Shown in pieces: positions 35,298 to 43,168 of a DNA stretch of 64,000 bases. Numbering within the stretch: position 1 is the stretch's first letter; each line of letters begins with the position of its first letter. The position numbers were made by a program, and so were the translations under genes. A model generated the notes under the pieces. The model worked only from the letters and a program-made list of their open reading frames with translations, was not told the DNA's origin and did no database searches. The DNA is from Streptomyces sp. M92 (GTDB lineage Bacteria; Actinomycetota; Actinomycetes; Streptomycetales; Streptomycetaceae). Location: assembly GCF_028473745.1 (NCBI RefSeq), contig NZ_CP101137.1:3410001-3474000 (forward strand). The letters run 5' to 3'.

Positions 35298-36791
35298 TTA
35301 CGACCGGCGTGGCGGCGAGGCCTGCGGAGCCGGCCGGGTGTGTACGTACAGCTGCCGCCGGTCGCCGACGTCCACGGGCTGCGGCAGCGGGAGCTCGTAG
35401 CGGACCGGCATGCCGTGGTCCGCGAACTGCCGGCGCGGGTTGTAGACCTGGTTGAATTTCCACAGCATCCGCGCGAAGTTCGTCTGCCCGCGCAGCAGGT
35501 TCCGGCCGAGGATGCGGGCCGCGCCGAACGCCGTCCTCAGGCCCAGATGCTTGCGGTTGATCACCGCCTGGGTGCGCACCAGCTCCTCGTAGAACCGTTC
35601 CAGCGGCAGCGTCGTCGGCACCACCGCGTGCTGGATGTCGAAGAGGCGGTAGTCGCGGGTGGTCAGGCGGCGGGACTCGGTGTGCCAGATCTCCGTGCCC
35701 GGGTACGGCGTCATCACCGTGAAGTGCACGATCTCCGGCACCGACAGCGCGAACTCCCGTACGACCCGGAAACGCTCCTCGTCCCAGGCCGGGTCCACGA
35801 TCAGGTTGATGGCGACCTGGATGCCCATGCGGCGGGCCGCCTCCAGCGCCCGGAAGTTGTCGTCCGGGCTGATCCGCTTGCGGAACAGGTCCAGGCCCTC
35901 GGCGTCGATGGCCTCCATGCCCAGGAACATGTACCGCAGGCCGAGCCGCGCCCACCGCTCGAAGACCTCGGGGTGGCGCAGCAGCACGTCGCTGCGCGTC
36001 TCCAGGTAGTACTGCTTGCGGATGCCGCGCCGCTCGATCTCGTCGGCGATGGCGTTGCCGTGCTCGGGCCGGATGAAGGCCACGTCGTCCACGATGAAGA
36101 CGTTGGGCTCGCGGACCCGCGCCAGGTCCTCGGCCGCCGCCTCCGGGGAGGCCTTGCGGTAGCTGCGGCCGTAGAAGGTCCAGGCCGAGCAGAACGAGCA
36201 GTCCCAGGGGCAGCCGCGGGTGAACTCGATGGAGGCGCACGGGTCCAGCTCGCCGATGAAGTAGCGGCGCCGGTTGCGCATCAGGTCGCGGGCCGGGAGC
36301 GGGGAGTCGATGCCGTGCATCATCAGCGGCGCGGGCCCGCGTCCGGCGGCGGTGATGACGCCGGGGACGCCGTCCACCCCGCCGTCGCGCACCGCCTCCA
36401 GCAGCGGCGCGACCACCGGCTCGCCCTCGCCCCGGACCACCGCGTCCACCGCCCCCGCCGCCTGCTCCAGGACGTCCTCGGCGACGAACGAGACACTGTG
36501 TCCGCCGAAGAAGACGAAGCAGTCCGGCACCTCCCGCTTCACCTTCACCGCCAGCTCGATCGCCTCCGGGATGTTCGCCAGGTAGTTCAGCGAGATGCCG
36601 AGGGCCTGGGGCCGGAACGACCGCACCTCGTCGCGCAGCACCCGCTCGCTGAGCACCTGGCGGTCCACGACCCGCACCTCGTGCCCGGCCTCGCGGGCCG
36701 CGCCCGCCACCCGCTCGAGGCCGAGCGGTTCCAGGCGGAGGAAGATCTCGGAGTACATCAGGGCGCTGGGATGCACGAGCAGCAGACGCAT
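35298..36791 (-). CDS. B12-binding-domain radical SAM protein (HpnR-like)
   Basis: 497 residues. The N-terminal cobalamin-binding Rossmann domain (MRLLLVHPSALMYSE, CFVFFGGHSVSFVAEDVL) is followed by a radical SAM barrel with the [4Fe-4S] triad Cys-x3-Cys-x2-Cys in EFTRGCPWDCSFCSAW. The C-terminal part (LVRTQAVINRKHLGLRT, MLWKFNQVYNPRRQFADH) resembles, from memory, hopanoid C-3 methylase HpnR and DUF4070 relatives, suggesting methylation of an unactivated carbon in a lipid. No hopanoid genes lie nearby. The GAGGTGACC site defines the ATG at 36791. Another cobalamin-dependent methylase or cyclase role is possible. Confidence 0.85.
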   Translation of the reverse strand: MRLLLVHPSALMYSEIFLRLEPLGLERVAGAAREAGHEVRVVDRQVLSERVLRDEVRSFRPQALGISLNYLANIPEAIELAVKVKREVPDCFVFFGGHSVSFVAEDVLEQAAGAVDAVVRGEGEPVVAPLLEAVRDGGVDGVPGVITAAGRGPAPLMMHGIDSPLPARDLMRNRRRYFIGELDPCASIEFTRGCPWDCSFCSAWTFYGRSYRKASPEAAAEDLARVREPNVFIVDDVAFIRPEHGNAIADEIERRGIRKQYYLETRSDVLLRHPEVFERWARLGLRYMFLGMEAIDAEGLDLFRKRISPDDNFRALEAARRMGIQVAINLIVDPAWDEERFRVVREFALSVPEIVHFTVMTPYPGTEIWHTESRRLTTRDYRLFDIQHAVVPTTLPLERFYEELVRTQAVINRKHLGLRTAFGAARILGRNLLRGQTNFARMLWKFNQVYNPRRQFADHGMPVRYELPLPQPVDVGDRRQLYVHTRPAPQASPPRRS

Positions 36792-36957
36792 GGTCACCTC
36801 GTCGCGGGTCGGAACGCACCGGAACGGGAGGCGAACCGGAACGGCGGTAGGGCTCGGTGGGGCATGGGCAGGCCCCCCTTTCGTAACCCGGCCCGCCCAC
36901 CGCCGCAGCTCCCGTACCGCCGCCTGGCGGACCCCGGAACGGGGAAGGGTCACGGGC

Positions 36958-39315
36958 ATGACCCCCATGTGGCCGCACACCCGCCGGACCGCCGCCGGAC
37001 CCACCCGCCGCACCGTCCTCCTCGCCACCGCCCTGGCCGCCACGCTCACCCCCACCCTCGGCGCCCCCGCGTCCGCCGCGCCCCGCGCCGACCCCTACGA
37101 CACCCTCCGCCGCCGCTGGCTCGACATCGCACTCGGCACCGGCTACGACCCGGCCGCCGAACCGTACGCCTCCCGCCTCGCCGAGACCGGCGCCCGCGCC
37201 CGCGACCACCGCGCCACCATGGCCCCCACCCCGACCTCGCTGTGGCCCGGCCACCCCTTCGACCCGCCCGCCGGCATCACCTTCGCCTACGGCCGCCTGT
37301 GGACCATGACCCAGGCCTACGTCCAGCGGGGCACCGGCTCCACCGGCGACCAGGCGCTCCTCGCCGACATCCTCCGAGGGCTCGACCACCTCTCGGCCAC
37401 CGTCTACAACCCCTCCACCACCCGCTACGGCAACTGGTGGGAATGGCAGATCGGCAGCCCCCGCCTCCTGATGGACATCACGGCCGCCCTGTACGACCAC
37501 CTCGGCCCCGACCGCACCGCCGCCGCCTGCGCCGCCGTCGACCACTTCGTCCCCGACGCCGTGCTCCGCGACTACTCCGGCACCTCCACCGGCGCCAACC
37601 GCGTCGACCTGTGCCGGTCCGTCGCCCTGCGCGGCATCCTGGGCCGCGCCCCCGACAAGATCGCCCTGGCCCGTGACGCCCTCTCCCCGGTCTTCCCGTA
37701 CGTCACGAAGGGCGACGGCCTCTACGCCGACGGCTCCTTCGTGCAGCACACCTGGGTCGCCTACTCGGGAACGTACGGCCAGGTCATGCTGGACGGCCTC
37801 GGCCGCCTCCTCACCCTGCTCGCCGGGACGGACTGGGCGGTGACGGACCCCGCCAGGCAGAACGTCCTGGACAGCGTCGAGCACGCCTACGCGCCCCTCG
37901 TCCACGACGGACTCGTCATGGACACCGTGAACGGGCGCGCCATCAGCCGGGGCTACCTCAAGAGCGACGACCTGCACGTCATGCGCAGCGACCACTTCCA
38001 CGGACAGCAGCTCATCGCGGCCATGGCGGTCCTCGCGGGCGGCGCGAGCGACGCCGAGCGCGAGCGCTGGCACGCGCGGATCAAGGGCTGGATCGAACGG
38101 GACACCATCACCCCCGTTCTCACGGCACCGCAGTTCCAGGTCGCCGACCTGGCCCGGCTGCACGCGATCGCCGACGCGCCGGTCCAGGCCGCGCCCGAGC
38201 CCACGGAGCACCGCCTCTTCGCCGCCATGGACCGCGCCGTCCACCGTCGGCCCGCCTTCACCGCGGGCCTCGCCATGGCCAGCGACCGCATCGCGCACTA
38301 CGAGTGCGGCAACGGCGAGAACCCGCGCGGCTGGCACACCGGCGCGGGCCTGCTCACCTGGTGGGCGAACGGGACCGCTTCGGATCAGTACACGGACTGG
38401 TTCTGGCCGACCGTCGACTGGTACCGGCTGCCCGGCACCACCGTCTCCACCAAGCGCCTGCCCGACCGGGCGGGCGGCGAGTGGGGCGCGCCCAAGCCCG
38501 GCGTGCGCTGGGTCGGCGGCACCACCGACGGCGAGTACGCGGCCGTCGGCCAGCACCTGAAGGGCCTCGGCTCCACCCTCGAAGCCCGCAAGTCCTGGTT
38601 CTTCCTCGACGACGAGGTGGTCTGCCTCGGCGCCGGCATCACCTGCGCGGACGGCGTCCCGGTCGAGACGGTCGTCGACAACCGCAACCTGGGCGAGGGC
38701 GGCACCCAGGCCCTGGTCCGCGGCCGGCACTGGGCCCACCTGGAGGGCCACGGCGGCTGGATCGTGCCCGACGGCGACCTGCGCACCCTGCGCGAGGACC
38801 GCACCGGCGCCTGGTCCGACATCAACACCACCAGCACCACCGAGCGCCGCACCCGCCGCTGGCAGACCCTCTGGCTCGACCACGGCACCGATCCGGCCGA
38901 CGCCGGGTACCACTACGTCCTCTTGCCGGGCGCTTCCCGCGGGACCGTCGCCCGCCGCGCCGCCGCCCGCCGCAGACTGACCGTCCTCGCCAACGACGCC
39001 CGCCGCCAGGCCGTCACCGTTCACCCGCTCGGCCTCACGGCGGCCAACTTCTGGCAGGCCGGCACGGCGGGGCGGCTCACCGCCACCGCGGGGGCCAGTG
39101 TGCTGGTCCGGCGCCGGGGCCGCACCGCTACCCTCTGCGTGAGCGAACCACCGCGCACCGGCGAGCCGCTGGAGATCGTCTGGGACCGGCCGGTGCGAGG
39201 AGTGGTGCGGGCCGACGAGACGGTCGAGATCCTCGCCGCCGGCCGCCGACTGCATCTGCGCGTCACTCCAGGGGTGGTATGTACCACCCATGAATGTGAG
39301 GTGACTCTCAGCTGA
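36958..39315 (+). CDS. Secreted polysaccharide lyase family 8 (hyaluronate/chondroitin/xanthan lyase type)
   Basis: 785 residues with a Tat-type signal (TRRTVLLATALAATLTPTLG, cleavage after ASAAP). The N-terminal alpha/alpha toroid has the PL8 catalytic Asn region YGNWWEWQIGSPR, the His/Tyr pair in DGSFVQHTWVAYSGTYG and the Arg/Glu region. The central and C-terminal beta-sandwich domains follow (WFFLDDEVVCLGAGI, YHYVLLPGAS). It cleaves acidic polysaccharides by beta-elimination outside the cell. The substrate, hyaluronate, chondroitin or xanthan, cannot be decided. It diverges from the radical SAM gene over 166 bp. Confidence 0.9.
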   Translation: MTPMWPHTRRTAAGPTRRTVLLATALAATLTPTLGAPASAAPRADPYDTLRRRWLDIALGTGYDPAAEPYASRLAETGARARDHRATMAPTPTSLWPGHPFDPPAGITFAYGRLWTMTQAYVQRGTGSTGDQALLADILRGLDHLSATVYNPSTTRYGNWWEWQIGSPRLLMDITAALYDHLGPDRTAAACAAVDHFVPDAVLRDYSGTSTGANRVDLCRSVALRGILGRAPDKIALARDALSPVFPYVTKGDGLYADGSFVQHTWVAYSGTYGQVMLDGLGRLLTLLAGTDWAVTDPARQNVLDSVEHAYAPLVHDGLVMDTVNGRAISRGYLKSDDLHVMRSDHFHGQQLIAAMAVLAGGASDAERERWHARIKGWIERDTITPVLTAPQFQVADLARLHAIADAPVQAAPEPTEHRLFAAMDRAVHRRPAFTAGLAMASDRIAHYECGNGENPRGWHTGAGLLTWWANGTASDQYTDWFWPTVDWYRLPGTTVSTKRLPDRAGGEWGAPKPGVRWVGGTTDGEYAAVGQHLKGLGSTLEARKSWFFLDDEVVCLGAGITCADGVPVETVVDNRNLGEGGTQALVRGRHWAHLEGHGGWIVPDGDLRTLREDRTGAWSDINTTSTTERRTRRWQTLWLDHGTDPADAGYHYVLLPGASRGTVARRAAARRRLTVLANDARRQAVTVHPLGLTAANFWQAGTAGRLTATAGASVLVRRRGRTATLCVSEPPRTGEPLEIVWDRPVRGVVRADETVEILAAGRRLHLRVTPGVVCTTHECEVTLS

Positions 39316-39469
39316 CGGCTTTGTGCGACCCCTACAAGTTTCGGGCCCCCTGAGCAGTCGAAACGGCTGCATGCCATGGGGGTTCTGTTCAGTGCTACCA
39401 GGAAAACGCGTCGGAGACTGTACGGAGTCGACGGCTCGCAATCCTTGGTCGGGTTCGTAGAGTCGCTAC

Positions 39470-41053
39470 ATGACCGTTTTGGATGAGGCGCCGGGTGAGC
39501 CGACGGACGCGCGCGGGCGGGTGGCCGAGCTGCACGAGATCCGTGCGCAGGCACTGGCCGGGCCGAGCGAGAAGGCGACGGCGGCGCAGCACGCCAAGGG
39601 CAAGCTGACCGCGCGGGAGCGTATCGAGCTGCTCCTGGACCCGGGCTCGTTCCGGGAGGTCGAGCAGTTGCGCCGGCACCGGGCGACCGGGTTCGGCCTG
39701 GAGGCCAAGAAGCCGTACACGGACGGTGTCGTCACCGGCTGGGGCACGGTCGAGGGCCGTACGGTCTTCGTCTACGCGCACGACTTCCGGATCTTCGGGG
39801 GCGCGCTGGGCGAGGCCCACGCGACGAAGATCCACAAGATCATGGACATGGCCATCGCGGCCGGTGCGCCGCTGGTGTCGTTGAACGACGGTGCCGGCGC
39901 CCGTATCCAGGAGGGCGTCTCCGCTCTCGCCGGGTACGGCGGCATCTTCCAGCGCAACACGAAGGCGTCGGGTGTCATCCCGCAGATCAGCGTGATGCTC
40001 GGCCCGTGCGCGGGCGGCGCGGCCTACAGCCCCGCCCTGACCGACTTCGTGTTCATGGTCCGCGACACCTCGCAGATGTTCATCACCGGCCCGGACGTGG
40101 TCAAGGCCGTCACCGGTGAGGAGATCACGCAGAACGGCCTGGGCGGCGCGGACGTGCACGCCGAGACGTCGGGCGTCGCCCACTTCGCCTACGACGACGA
40201 GGAGACCTGCCTCGCCGAGGTCCGCTACCTCCTCTCCCTCCTCCCGCAGAACAACCGGGAGAACCCGCCCCGCCACGAGTGCGCCGATCCCGCGGACCGC
40301 CGCGGCGACACCCTCCTCGACCTGGTCCCGGCCGACGGCAACCGCCCGTACGACATGGCCAAGGTCATCGAGGAGATCGTCGACGACGGCGAGTACCTGG
40401 AGATCCACGAGCGCTGGGCCCGCAACATCATCTGCGCCCTGGCCCGCCTGGACGGCCAGGTCGTCGGCATCGTCGCCAACCAGCCGCAGGCCCTGGCCGG
40501 CGTCCTGGACATCGAGGCCTCCGAGAAGGCCGCCCGCTTCGTCCAGATGTGCGACGCCTTCAACATCCCGATCCTGACCCTCCTGGACGTCCCCGGCTTC
40601 CTGCCCGGCGTCGACCAGGAACACGGCGGCATCATCCGCCACGGCGCCAAGCTGCTCTACGCCTACTGCAACGCGACCGTGCCCCGGATCTCCCTCATCC
40701 TGCGCAAGGCGTACGGCGGCGCGTACATCGTCATGGACTCCCAGTCCATCGGCGCCGACCTGACCTACGCCTGGCCGACCAACGAGATCGCCGTGATGGG
40801 CGCCGAGGGCGCCGCGGGCGTCATCTTCCGCCGCCAGATCGCCGAGGCCGAGGACCCCGAGGCCATGCGCGCCCGCATGGTCAAGGAGTACAAGACCGAG
40901 CTGATGCACCCGTACTACGCGGCCGAGCGCGGCCTGGTCGACGACGTCATCGACCCCGCCGAGACCCGCGAGGTGCTGATCAGGTCCCTGGCGATGCTCC
41001 AGACCAAGCACGCCGACCTGCCCTCCCGCAAGCACGGCAACCCGCCGCAGTGA
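39470..41053 (+). CDS. accB: Acyl-CoA carboxylase beta (carboxyltransferase) subunit
   Basis: 527 residues. It transfers CO2 from biotinylated AccA to acetyl-, propionyl- or butyryl-CoA, supplying malonyl-CoA and extender units. The two crotonase-like oxyanion regions are visible (MLGPCAGGAAYSPALTD and LRKAYGGAYIVMDSQ). In Streptomyces, the residue after GGAY decides specificity: Asp in PccB (propionyl-only), Ile in AccB. Here it is Ile (GGAYIVM), so the broad AccB type is supported. The gene is followed by accE and may be translated from a leaderless mRNA, since TAGAGT lies just before the ATG and no ribosome site is visible. Confidence 0.95.
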   Translation: MTVLDEAPGEPTDARGRVAELHEIRAQALAGPSEKATAAQHAKGKLTARERIELLLDPGSFREVEQLRRHRATGFGLEAKKPYTDGVVTGWGTVEGRTVFVYAHDFRIFGGALGEAHATKIHKIMDMAIAAGAPLVSLNDGAGARIQEGVSALAGYGGIFQRNTKASGVIPQISVMLGPCAGGAAYSPALTDFVFMVRDTSQMFITGPDVVKAVTGEEITQNGLGGADVHAETSGVAHFAYDDEETCLAEVRYLLSLLPQNNRENPPRHECADPADRRGDTLLDLVPADGNRPYDMAKVIEEIVDDGEYLEIHERWARNIICALARLDGQVVGIVANQPQALAGVLDIEASEKAARFVQMCDAFNIPILTLLDVPGFLPGVDQEHGGIIRHGAKLLYAYCNATVPRISLILRKAYGGAYIVMDSQSIGADLTYAWPTNEIAVMGAEGAAGVIFRRQIAEAEDPEAMRARMVKEYKTELMHPYYAAERGLVDDVIDPAETREVLIRSLAMLQTKHADLPSRKHGNPPQ

Positions 41054-41070
41054 CCCGAGGAGCCACGACC

Positions 41071-41268
41071 ATGCCCCCTGCCGACATCCGCGTCGAGAAG
41101 GGCCACGCCGAGCCCGAGGAGGTCGCCGCCATCACGGCCCTCCTCCTCGCCCGCGCCGCCGCCCGCCCCGCCGAGATCGCCCCGACCCACGGCGGCGGCC
41201 GCGTCCGCGCGGGCTGGCGCCGCCTGGAACGCGAACCGGGCTTCCGCGCACCGCACAGCTGGCGCTGA
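41071..41268 (+). CDS. accE: Acyl-CoA carboxylase epsilon subunit
   Basis: 65 residues, the expected size. The family's short acidic-basic layout is clear: IRVEKGHAEPEEVAAITALL and the Trp/Arg-rich end RVRAGWRRLEREPGF. It stimulates AccA-AccB assembly and activity in actinobacteria. It starts 17 bp after accB with a ccgagg site, in one operon. Confidence 0.93.
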   Translation: MPPADIRVEKGHAEPEEVAAITALLLARAAARPAEIAPTHGGGRVRAGWRRLEREPGFRAPHSWR

Positions 41269-41280
41269 CCCGACACGACG

Positions 41281-41313
41281 TAGAGGCCCCCTCCGCACAG
41301 GAGGGGGCCTCTA
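41281..41313 (+). terminator. Terminator after accBE
   Basis: TAGAGGCCCCCTCC (41281-41294) pairs perfectly with GGAGGGGGCCTCTA (41300-41313) around a five-base loop, 12 bases after the accE stop. Confidence 0.88.
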
Positions 41314-41341
41314 CGCGTGACGCGGGCCAGGGGCAGCCCAC

Positions 41342-41402
41342 CTAGGGGCGCGGGGAACTGCGCGACCAACCACGAACCACCCGCACCCGGCAACGAAACA
41401 GC
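41342..41402. repeat. Second dispersed Streptomyces intergenic repeat
   Basis: The string TAGGGGCGCGGGGAACTGCG, then CGACCAACCACGAACCACCC and CGCACCCGGCAACGAAACAG, is a pattern I remember as very frequent between Streptomyces genes; I have not searched it. Beyond it the gap to the conservon (41403-41515) contains only hairpins. Confidence 0.55.
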
Positions 41403-41472
41403 CCCCGGCAGCCCAGTGGCCGCAGGGGGCGTAACGCAACCCGGCGCAGCGGGGTGCCGCCTGCGCCCACCC

Positions 41473-41491
41473 GTGCCGCCCCAGGCGGCAC
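41473..41491 (-). terminator. Hairpin terminator after the left conservon
   Basis: GTGCCGCC (41473-41480) pairs with GGCGGCAC (41484-41491) with a 3-base loop, 25 bases past the cvnD stop codon on the minus strand. It probably ends the conservon transcript. Confidence 0.55.
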
Positions 41492-41515
41492 GACTGCCCG
41501 CAGGCTGAGGAAGTG

Positions 41516-42097
41516 CTAGCGGAGACGGGCCATCAGCGCGTGCTCCACCAGCGTGATCAGCGCCGACTTCGCGTCGGCCCGGTGCCGCGCGTCCGTCGTG
41601 ATGATCGGCGTGTCCGGCCCGATCTGCAGAGCCTCCCGGACCTCGTCCGGGTTGTACGGCTGCTGCCCGTCGAAGCCGTTCAGCGCGATCACGAACGGCA
41701 GTCCGCTGTTCTCGAAGTAGTCGACGGCGGGGAAGCAGTCGGCGAGCCGCCTCGTGTCGACCAGCACGATCGCGCCGATCGCGCCGCGCACCAGGTCGTC
41801 CCACATGAACCAGAAGCGGTCCTGGCCGGGCGTGCCGAACAGGTAGAGGATCAGGTCCTGGTCGAGCGTGATGCGGCCGAAGTCCATGGCGACCGTCGTG
41901 GTCGTCTTGTCCCCCGTGTGGGTGAGGTCGTCGATGCCCGCCGAAGCGGATGTCATCACGGCCTCGGTGCGCAGCGGATTGATCTCCGAGACAGCGCCGA
42001 CGAACGTGGTCTTGCCCACGCCGAAGCCGCCCGCCACCACGATCTTCGCGGAAGTGGTGGAGCGGGAAGGACCGCCGCTAGAGCTTGCGAAGTCCAC
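41516..42097 (-). CDS. cvnD: Conservon GTPase-like protein CvnD (left conservon)
   Basis: 193 residues. Small Ras/Rab-like G domain: the P-loop VVAGGFGVGKTTFV, the Thr-rich switch region, the G3 motif LFGTPGQDRFWFMW and a modified G4 motif, NGFD in place of NKxD. In other conservons CvnD works with CvnA-C in a membrane complex reminiscent of G-protein coupled signalling. It overlaps cvnC by 20 bp. It is almost identical in its G domain to the CvnD at 46843, with only about five or six differences after the N-terminus. Confidence 0.94.
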   Translation of the reverse strand: MDFASSSGGPSRSTTSAKIVVAGGFGVGKTTFVGAVSEINPLRTEAVMTSASAGIDDLTHTGDKTTTTVAMDFGRITLDQDLILYLFGTPGQDRFWFMWDDLVRGAIGAIVLVDTRRLADCFPAVDYFENSGLPFVIALNGFDGQQPYNPDEVREALQIGPDTPIITTDARHRADAKSALITLVEHALMARLR

Positions 42098-42650
42098 TGA
42101 GCACCCTTTCGAGCAGTGTCACGTCTGGCTGGCCGCCGGCGTTCTCGTCGCCGCCGGGCTGATGGATGGCGACCAGTCCCGCCTCCGCCAAGTCGGCGAC
42201 GAGGATCCTGGCCACGCCGAGAGGGATCGTCAGGAGGGCCGAGACCTCGGCCACCGACTTGATCTCCCGGCAGAGGTTGCAGATCCGCTGATGCTCGGGC
42301 AGCTGGCCCTGCATCTGGTGCGGCTGCGCGGTGGTGTGCACCAGCGCCTCGATGGCGAGCTGGTACCGAGGCCTGGTGCGGCCGCCCGTCATGGCGTACG
42401 GGCGCACCAGGGGGTTGTTCGACGCCCCGGCGGGCGCCGGCTCAGGGGTGCGGCGTTGTGGCTGCACGGGCTGGATGCGCGGAGCCTGCGGCTGGTCGTA
42501 CGGCGAAGGGCCGGGGCCCTGCGGTGCGTACGGCTGCCGGTGGTCCGGGACGGAGGGGTAGCCGTAACCGTTCGCCGAGCCGTCGTGCTGGCCCTGGCCA
42601 GGGCCGTACGACCAGTTGCCCGAAGACGGACCGCCTGGGGGTGTTGCCAC
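42078..42650 (-). CDS. cvnC: Conservon protein CvnC, DUF742 (left conservon)
   Basis: 190 residues. The N-terminal 90 residues are Gly/Pro/Gln-rich and probably disordered. The DUF742 part starts LVRPYAMTGGRTRPRYQLAI and ends with a winged-helix-like EVSALLTIPLGVARILVADL and LLERVLSGLRKL. The paired cysteines in RICNLCREI may bind metal. GTG start after ggaggagg. It overlaps cvnD at its 3' end. Confidence 0.92.
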   Translation of the reverse strand: MATPPGGPSSGNWSYGPGQGQHDGSANGYGYPSVPDHRQPYAPQGPGPSPYDQPQAPRIQPVQPQRRTPEPAPAGASNNPLVRPYAMTGGRTRPRYQLAIEALVHTTAQPHQMQGQLPEHQRICNLCREIKSVAEVSALLTIPLGVARILVADLAEAGLVAIHQPGGDENAGGQPDVTLLERVLSGLRKL

Positions 42651-42744
42651 TTTTTCCTCCTCCGACTGTGCCGGGCATCCATCACTGTGGAGCCGCGTCC
42701 CGAAACTTTACGGCCACGGGACGCCAAAACGCACCGTCTGTCCT

Positions 42745-43167
42745 TCAGTTGAGAAGGCTGCCCTGGAGCTCAGCCCGCAGGTCGGGCGTCAGGACCGTGC
42801 CGGCACGGTCCACCAGAAGGGCCATCTCGTACCCAATGAGACCGATGTCCGCCTCCGGGTGTGCGAGAACCGCGAGGGAGGAACCGTCGGAGATGGACAT
42901 GATGAAGAGGAATCCCCGCTCCATCTCCACAACCGTCTGGTTCACGCTGCCGCCCTCGAAGATGCGCGAGGCACCGGCGGTCAGCGAGGTCAGGCCGGAC
43001 GCGACGGCGGCGAGCTGGTCGGCGCGGTCGCGCGGGAACCCTTCGGACATCGCGAGAAGGAGTCCGTCGGCGGAGACCACCACCGTGTGGGACACCCCCG
43101 GGGTGTTGTCCACGAAGTTGGTGATCAACCAGTTCAGGTTCTGTGCCGCCTGGCTCATCGGGCTCAC
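42745..43167 (-). CDS. cvnB: Conservon roadblock/LC7 protein CvnB (left conservon)
   Basis: 140 residues from the GTG at 43167, one base after the cvnA stop. The roadblock/LC7 fold reads LNWLITNFVDNTPGVSHTVV, VSADGLLLAMSEGFPRD and GFLFIMSISDGSSLAVLAHP. Such proteins act as GTPase-activating or scaffold partners of MglA-like GTPases, here CvnD. Translation is probably coupled to cvnA. The ATG at 43158 is an alternative start. Confidence 0.92.
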   Translation of the reverse strand: MSPMSQAAQNLNWLITNFVDNTPGVSHTVVVSADGLLLAMSEGFPRDRADQLAAVASGLTSLTAGASRIFEGGSVNQTVVEMERGFLFIMSISDGSSLAVLAHPEADIGLIGYEMALLVDRAGTVLTPDLRAELQGSLLN

Positions 43168-43168
43168 A

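Noticed and set aside
36800..39441. Minus-strand open frame opposite the polysaccharide lyase
   Set aside because: Composition is low-complexity Gly/Ala/Val, and the lyase on the other strand has a signal peptide and catalytic residues.
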